Shown here: piece after piece, positions 59,142 to 64,000 of the stretch | How the letters are laid out: each line of letters begins with the position of its first letter | Numbering within the stretch: the first letter of the stretch is position 1 | Assembly (NCBI GenBank): GCA_012934845.2 | Contig: WNNJ02001239.1 | Coordinates: forward strand, 1 to 64,000 | Reading direction: 5' to 3' | Length of the DNA stretch: 64,000 nt | Source: Pomphorhynchus laevis | Lineage: Eukaryota > Acanthocephala > Palaeacanthocephala > Echinorhynchida > Pomphorhynchidae | The notes under the pieces: model-generated | The model's database searches: none | Told to the model about the DNA's origin: nothing | What the model saw: only the letters and a program-made list of their open reading frames with translations | Translations under genes and position numbers: made by a program

Positions 59142-59716
59142 ATTAAGTCAAAAACATACGTTCGTACTTTTCGTTTAGCAAGTACAAATCTTGACTTGTT
59201 TTTGCTTTTAGCGAAATGACGTATGAAATTCAAAATACAAAATACCACAATGATCAGATGAATAATTTTTACTAATGATAACATACATATGAAAACATAT
59301 GTGGTTAGTTGTAATGTTTAACTTGCAATCATAACTCATGACGAAGCTGTAATCCATATTTATAATGCACTTTAAATCGTCGATTAATGAGTTGACGCAC
59401 ACTTACAAAGAAAATTAAACTTTCCGATAAGCTATCATTTGAAACGTAGAATTAAAAAAAATACTTTATTATTTTAAATTATAAATTTAATTATTTTGAA
59501 TTTTAAATGTTCAAATTTAATTATAATTTATAATATTTGAAATATTATAAATTTTAAATTCTATAATCAATTTTTCAATATTGATAAACCAATATTGTTG
59601 TTCAAATTGGCAAAGTTTAGTAGGGAGTTTTTAATAATTATTTGACTTAAAAACATTTTTAAAGTTAGGTAAATTTTTCGATGAATGATTAAATTAACTG
59701 CATTTCGTAAATTGTA
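59142..59716. other. Upstream region of the transporter gene
   Basis: AT-rich. A TTAAATTATAATTTATAATATTT-like palindromic run lies at about 59,475-59,575. A 64-codon minus-strand frame (59,208-59,402, MCVNSLIDDLKC...) shows no transporter features and was not taken as an upstream exon. Confidence 0.5.
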
Positions 59717-60261
59717 GAAATTTCTATAATTTCCAGACTGATTAGTAGAGTCCTGCTGTATCAAAAATAAGATCAATACCTGTGAGGATAATATCGTGCC
59801 ACAGTCGGAAAAAATTTCAGCTCACAGATGCAATCAAATACAATTAAAAAACTATCATTGCAAGTGTCAGCATGAAAAACGGGTGATCCGGCTAGCGGAT
59901 CACACACATCGGGTAGGTTTCTAATAGATCGTTAGAATACGATCCCCAACCAAAAGTAATATACAGAAATGTATATCTACACCACTGAAGCAGCCAGCCT
60001 AGTGGATGTAGCGTTGAATCGCGATACAGACGTCCCGAGTTCAAATCCGATCAGCACCAGTGTACGGAGAAAAGCAGATAATAAGGGTCGAAACGTGAAA
60101 TGTAGGTCTGGGTCAGCAGCTGATGAGACCCATCCAGACTGATTAGTAGTGTCCTGCTGTATCAAAAAAAAAGATCAATACCTGTGAGGTTAATATCGTG
60201 CCACATTCGGAAAAAATTTCAGCTCACAGATGCAATCAAATACAATTAAGAAATTTCTATA
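59717..60261 (+). mobile_element. Retrozyme/SINE-like element with 12-bp target duplications
   Basis: A 521-bp insert (59,729-60,249) bounded by perfect GAAATTTCTATA repeats (59,717-59,728 and 60,250-60,261). It starts TTTCCAGACTGATTAG and ends AATCAAATACAATTAA. The unit is 401 bp, and its first 116 bp recur at the end (59,733-59,848 and 60,134-60,249), so the insert has terminal direct repeats. It has Pol III-like box A (AGCCTAGTGG, 59,996-60,005) and box B (GTTCAAATCC, 60,039-60,048). A CAGCAG-CTGATGA...GTC-CTGCTG arrangement (60,114-60,159) resembles a small hammerhead ribozyme. No protein. The family is also at 5.6-6.3 kb. It presumably uses another element's RT. Confidence 0.85.
60114..60159 (+). 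ncRNA. Candidate hammerhead-like motif (degenerate)
   Basis: CAGCAG (60,114-60,119), then CTGATGA (60,120-60,126), and 24 nt later GTC (60,151-60,153) followed by CTGCTG (60,154-60,159). CAGCAG and CTGCTG pair perfectly as stem I, GTC is a standard cleavage triplet, and the CTGATGA-to-GTC length (34 nt) is what small type I hammerheads have. The required GAAA is not present; GATTA stands there (60,141-60,145), and stems II and III are not convincing. An alternative core half (GGGTC-GAAA, 60,085-60,093) lies upstream and could pair GGGTC with the GACCC after CTGATGA. So: ancestral or variant ribozyme, unproven. Confidence 0.35.
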
Positions 60262-63200
60262 TTATTATATTTTGATATATAAAATTAAGATATAAATACT
60301 ACTTTAAAATTTATTTAAACATTAAAACATTAATATTTTTGGATAAATTTTAGAATAAGGGTCAAGAACTGCAAAATTTAATATGACATTATTTAATGTA
60401 AAGAGAGCTCTTTGTTATCACAAAGAGCTTATGTTTAGCTGGCTTGAGGGCCAGCCTATTCGGTTGTATTACCATGTGGATGTCTTCCACCCAGTTCTGG
60501 AATTATTTCCAAGACAACCGCTGAAGCCTTCAAAATACAAATGTTCACGGTCGCATTTGCAAGTTAGATACTGAACATCGTAGGTTCCTTTTCTACATTT
60601 CAACACTTACGGAAAGCAAGCAAAGTTTTCTCGGTTGTAGCGGGAATAATGTCGTTTAACAGATTAACTTGCTGGTTATCTCATAATGTTCTCAGACAGA
60701 TTTCAGAAACGTTCAGTTCCAAATTTAAAATACAAGGTGATCGTTGTCATCCCTAGTCTCAAGTGATTCACCTCTTTCACATATTTTGGTTCCTTCTTGA
60801 TCGACGAAGAGATATTACACCTTTCTATATAAAGATTTATTTATATTATTTATTTATATTATTTTATATTTTGATATATAAAATTAAGATATAAATTATA
60901 CTCTAAAATTTATTTAAACATTAAAACATTAATATTTTTGGATAAATTTTAGAATAAGGGTCAAGAACTGCACAACTTAATATGACATTATTTAATGTAA
61001 AGAGAGCTCTTTGTTATCACAAAGATCTTATGTTTAGCTGGCTAGAGGGCCAGCCTATTCGGTTTTATTAACATGTGGATGTCTTCAACCCAGTTCTAGA
61101 ATTATTTCCAAGACAACCGCTGAAGCCTTCAAAATACAAATGTTCACGGTCGCATTTGCAAGTTAGATACTGAACATCGTAGGTTCCTTTTCTACATTTC
61201 AACACTTACGGAAAGCAAGCAAAGTTTTCTCGGTTGTAGCTTGTATAATGTCGTTTAACAGATTAACTTGCTGGTTATCTCATAATGTTCTCAGACAGAT
61301 TTCAAAAACGTTCAGTTCCAAATTTAAAATAAAAGGTGATCGTTGTCATCCCTAGTCTCAAGTGATTCACCTCTTTCACATATTTTGGTTCCTTCTTGAT
61401 CGACGAAGAGATATTACACCTTTCTATATAAAGATTTATTTATATTATTTATTTATATTATTTTATATTTTGATATATAAAATTAAGATATAAATTATAC
61501 TTTAAAATTTATTTAAACATTAAAACATTAATATTTTTGGATAAATTTTAGAATAAGGGTCAAGAACTGCACAACTTAATATGACATTATTTAATGTAAA
61601 GAGAGCTCTTTGTTATCACAAAGAGCTTATGTTTAGCTGGCTTGAGGGCCAGCCTATTCGGTTTTATTAACATGTGGATGTCTTCCACCCAGTTCTAGAA
61701 TTATTTCCAAGACAACCGCTGAAGCCTTCAAAATACAAATGTTCACGGTCGCATTTGCAAGTTAGATACTGCACATCGTAGGTTCCTTTTCTACATTTCA
61801 ACACTTACGGAAAGCAAGCAAAGTTTTCTCGGTTGTAGCTTGTATAATGTCGTTTAACAGATTAACTTGCTGGTTATCTCATAATGTTCTCAGACAGATT
61901 TCAAAAACGTTCAGTTCCAAATTTAAAATAAAAGGTGATCGTTGTCATCCCTAGTCTCAAGTGATTCACCTCTTTCACATATTTTGGTTCCTTCTTGATC
62001 GACGAAGAGATATTACACCTTTCTATATAAAGATTTATTTATATTATTTATTTATATTATTTTATATTTTGATATATAAAATTAAGATATAAATTATACT
62101 TTAAAATTTATTTAAACATTAAAACATTAATATTTTTGGATAAATTTTAGAATAAGGGTCAAGAACTGCACAACTTAATATGACATTATTTAATGTAAAG
62201 AGAGCTCTTTGTTATCACAAAGATCTTATGTTTAGCTGGCTAGAGGGCCAGCCTATTCGGTTTTATTAACATGTGGATGTCTTCAACCCAGTTCTAGAAT
62301 TATTTCCAAGACAACCGCTGAAGCCTTCAAAATACAAATGTTCACGGTCGCATTTGCAAGTTAGATACTGAACATCGTAGATTCCTTTTCTACATTTCAA
62401 CACTTACGGAAAGCAAGCAAAGTTTTCTCGGTTGTAGCTGGTATAATGTCGTTTCACAGATTAACTTGCTGGTTATCTCATAATGTTCTCAGACAGATTT
62501 CAGAAACGTTCAGTTCCAAATTTAAAATAAAAGTTGATCGTTGTCATCCCTAGTCTCAAGTGATTCACCTCTTTCACATATTTTGGTTCCTTCTTGATCG
62601 ACGAAGAGATAATACACCTTTCTATATAAAGATTTATTTATATTATTTATTTGTATTATTTTATATTTCGATATATAAAATTAAAATATAAATTATATTT
62701 TAAAATTTATTTAAACATTAAAACATTAATATTTTTGGATAAATTTTAGAATAAGGGTCAAGAACTGCAAAACTTAATATGACATTATTTAATGTAAAGA
62801 GAGCTCTTTGTTATCACAAAGAGCTTATGTTTAGCTGGCTTGAGGGCCAGCCTATTCGGTTTTATTACCATGTGGATGTCCTCCACCCAGTTCTAGAATT
62901 ATTTCCAAGACAACCGCTGAAGCCTTCAAAATACAAATGTTCACGGTCGCATTTGCAAGTTAGATACTGAACATCGTAGGTTCCTTTTCTACATTTCAAC
63001 ACTTACTGAAAGCATGCAAAGTTTTCTCGGTGGTAGCTGGTATAATGTCGTTTAACAGATTAACTTGCTGGTTATCTCATAATGTTCTCAGACAGATTTC
63101 AGAAACGTTCAGTTCCAAATTTAAGATAAAAGGTGATCGTTGTCATCCCTCTTCTCAAGTGATTCACCTCTTTCACATATTTTGGTTCCTTCTTGATCGA

Positions 63201-64000
63201 CGAAGAGATATTACACCTTTCTATATAAACTTTTCTTTATATTATTTATTTATATTATTTTATATTTCGATATATAAAATTAAGATATAAATTATACTTT
63301 TAAATTTATTTGAACATTAAAACATTAATATTTTTGGATAAATTTTAGAATAAGGGTCAAGAACTGCACAACTTAATATGACATTATTTAATGTAAAGAG
63401 AGCTCTTTGTTATCACAAAGAGCTTATGTTTAGCTGGCTTGAGGGCCAGCCTATTCGGTTGTATTACCATGTGGATGTCTTCCACCCAGTTCTAGAATTA
63501 TTTCCAAGACAACCGCTGAAGCCTTCAAAATACAAATGTTCACGGTCGCATTTGCAAGTTAGATACTGAACATCGTAGGTTCCTTTTCTACATTTCAACA
63601 CTTACGGAAAGCAAGCAAAGTTTTCTCGGTTGTAGCTGGTATAATGTCGTTTCACAGATTAACTTGCTGGTTATCTCATAATGTTCTCAGACAGATTTCA
63701 GAAACGATCAGTTCCAAATTTAAAATAAAAGGTGATCGTTGTCATTCCTAGTCTCAAGTGATTCAACTCTTTCACATATTTCGGGTTCTTCTTGATCGAC
63801 GAAGAGATATTACACCTTTCTATATAAAGTTTACTTTATATTATTTATTTATATTATTATATATTTCGATATATAAAATTAAGATATAAATTATACTTTT
63901 AAATTTATTTAAACATTAAAACATTAATATTTTTGGATAAATTTTAGAATAAGGGTCAAGAACTGCACAACTTAATATGACATTATTTAATGTAAAGATA
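60262..64000 (+). repeat. 599-bp satellite array
   Basis: Seven occurrences of ATGACATTATTTAATGTAAA at 60,383, 60,982, 61,581, 62,180, 62,779, 63,378 and 63,977, each exactly 599 bp apart; the array continues beyond the window. Each unit has two hairpins (AGCTCTTTGT/ACAAAGAGCT and GCTGGC/GCCAGC), a GC-richer half and an AT-rich half (TATATTTTGATATATAAAAT). Copies 2 and 4 share variants (AGATCTT, CTAGAGG, TTCAACCCA) and differ from copies 1, 3, 5 and 6, hinting at dimer-wise amplification. A 63-codon frame starting MTLFNVKRALCYHKELM is open in copies 1, 5 and 6 but stopped by TTATTAACATG in copies 2, 3 and 4. Confidence 0.97.

Noticed and set aside
59996-60048. A functional tRNA gene
   Set aside because: A and B boxes are present, but the acceptor and T stems do not pair and the unit is a repeat, so it is a tRNA-derived retroelement.
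59977-60165. 62-codon minus-strand open frame in the tRNA-like element
   Set aside because: It lies across the Pol III boxes and hammerhead-like region and recurs only as part of the non-coding repeat; no protein features.
63030-63290. 86-codon open frame in satellite copy 5
   Set aside because: Present in one copy only, not ATG-started, and ends in low-complexity AT text.

Overview
This is a 64 kb window of a very AT-rich animal (invertebrate metazoan) nuclear genome. The evidence is eukaryotic: several classes of non-LTR retrotransposon (LINE), Penelope-like elements, a tRNA-related short retroelement with Pol III boxes A and B, long satellite and minisatellite arrays, and large stretches of low-complexity AT DNA. 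No bacterial operon, rRNA gene, functional tRNA gene or CRISPR array was seen. I cannot name the phylum. The mixture of Jockey-like, CR1/L2-like, RTE-like and Penelope-like elements fits an arthropod, flatworm or cnidarian equally well.

Layout. 1-15 kb: gene-poor AT-rich DNA with a (TA)n tract, a short tRNA-like retroelement cluster (5.6-6.3 kb), AT-rich tandem repeats (6.9-7.4 kb), a 203-bp higher-order repeat (10.6-11.6 kb) and dispersed repeats. 15.4-19.3 kb: a tandem segmental duplication carrying two intronless paralogous genes for small four-helix membrane proteins, each with a TATA box exactly 71 bp before the ATG. 19.4-31 kb: a retroelement graveyard with an RTE-like LINE lacking its 3' part, two near-identical Penelope-like elements without a visible GIY-YIG endonuclease, several loose Penelope ends and a LINE endonuclease fragment. 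One small possible gene sits at 25.35-25.6 kb. 32-36.6 kb: a 37-bp minisatellite of roughly a hundred or more copies, interrupted by a LINE tail.

36.6-46.4 kb: back-to-back decayed LINEs and an unusual reverse transcriptase fused to a PD-(D/E)XK-like domain. 47-51.5 kb: mostly featureless, with one disrupted gene-like relic. 51.6-56.7 kb: a LINE fragment and a nearly full-length, frameshifted Jockey-type element (CCHC gag-like ORF1, AP-type endonuclease, RT). 57.6-59.1 kb: an intact intronless SLC6-type transporter gene, divergent in its ion-binding helix. 59.7-60.3 kb: a 521-bp insertion of the tRNA-like element with perfect 12-bp target duplications. 60.3-64 kb: a 599-bp satellite running off the end of the window.

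Only three loci look like host protein-coding genes with intact frames: the two four-helix membrane proteins and the SLC6-like transporter. Most of the rest is mobile or repetitive. The most notable signals are the retrozyme-like short element, the RT-nuclease element with only two stops over about 570 codons, the Penelope copies sharing identical in-frame stops, and the exactly periodic 599-bp satellite.
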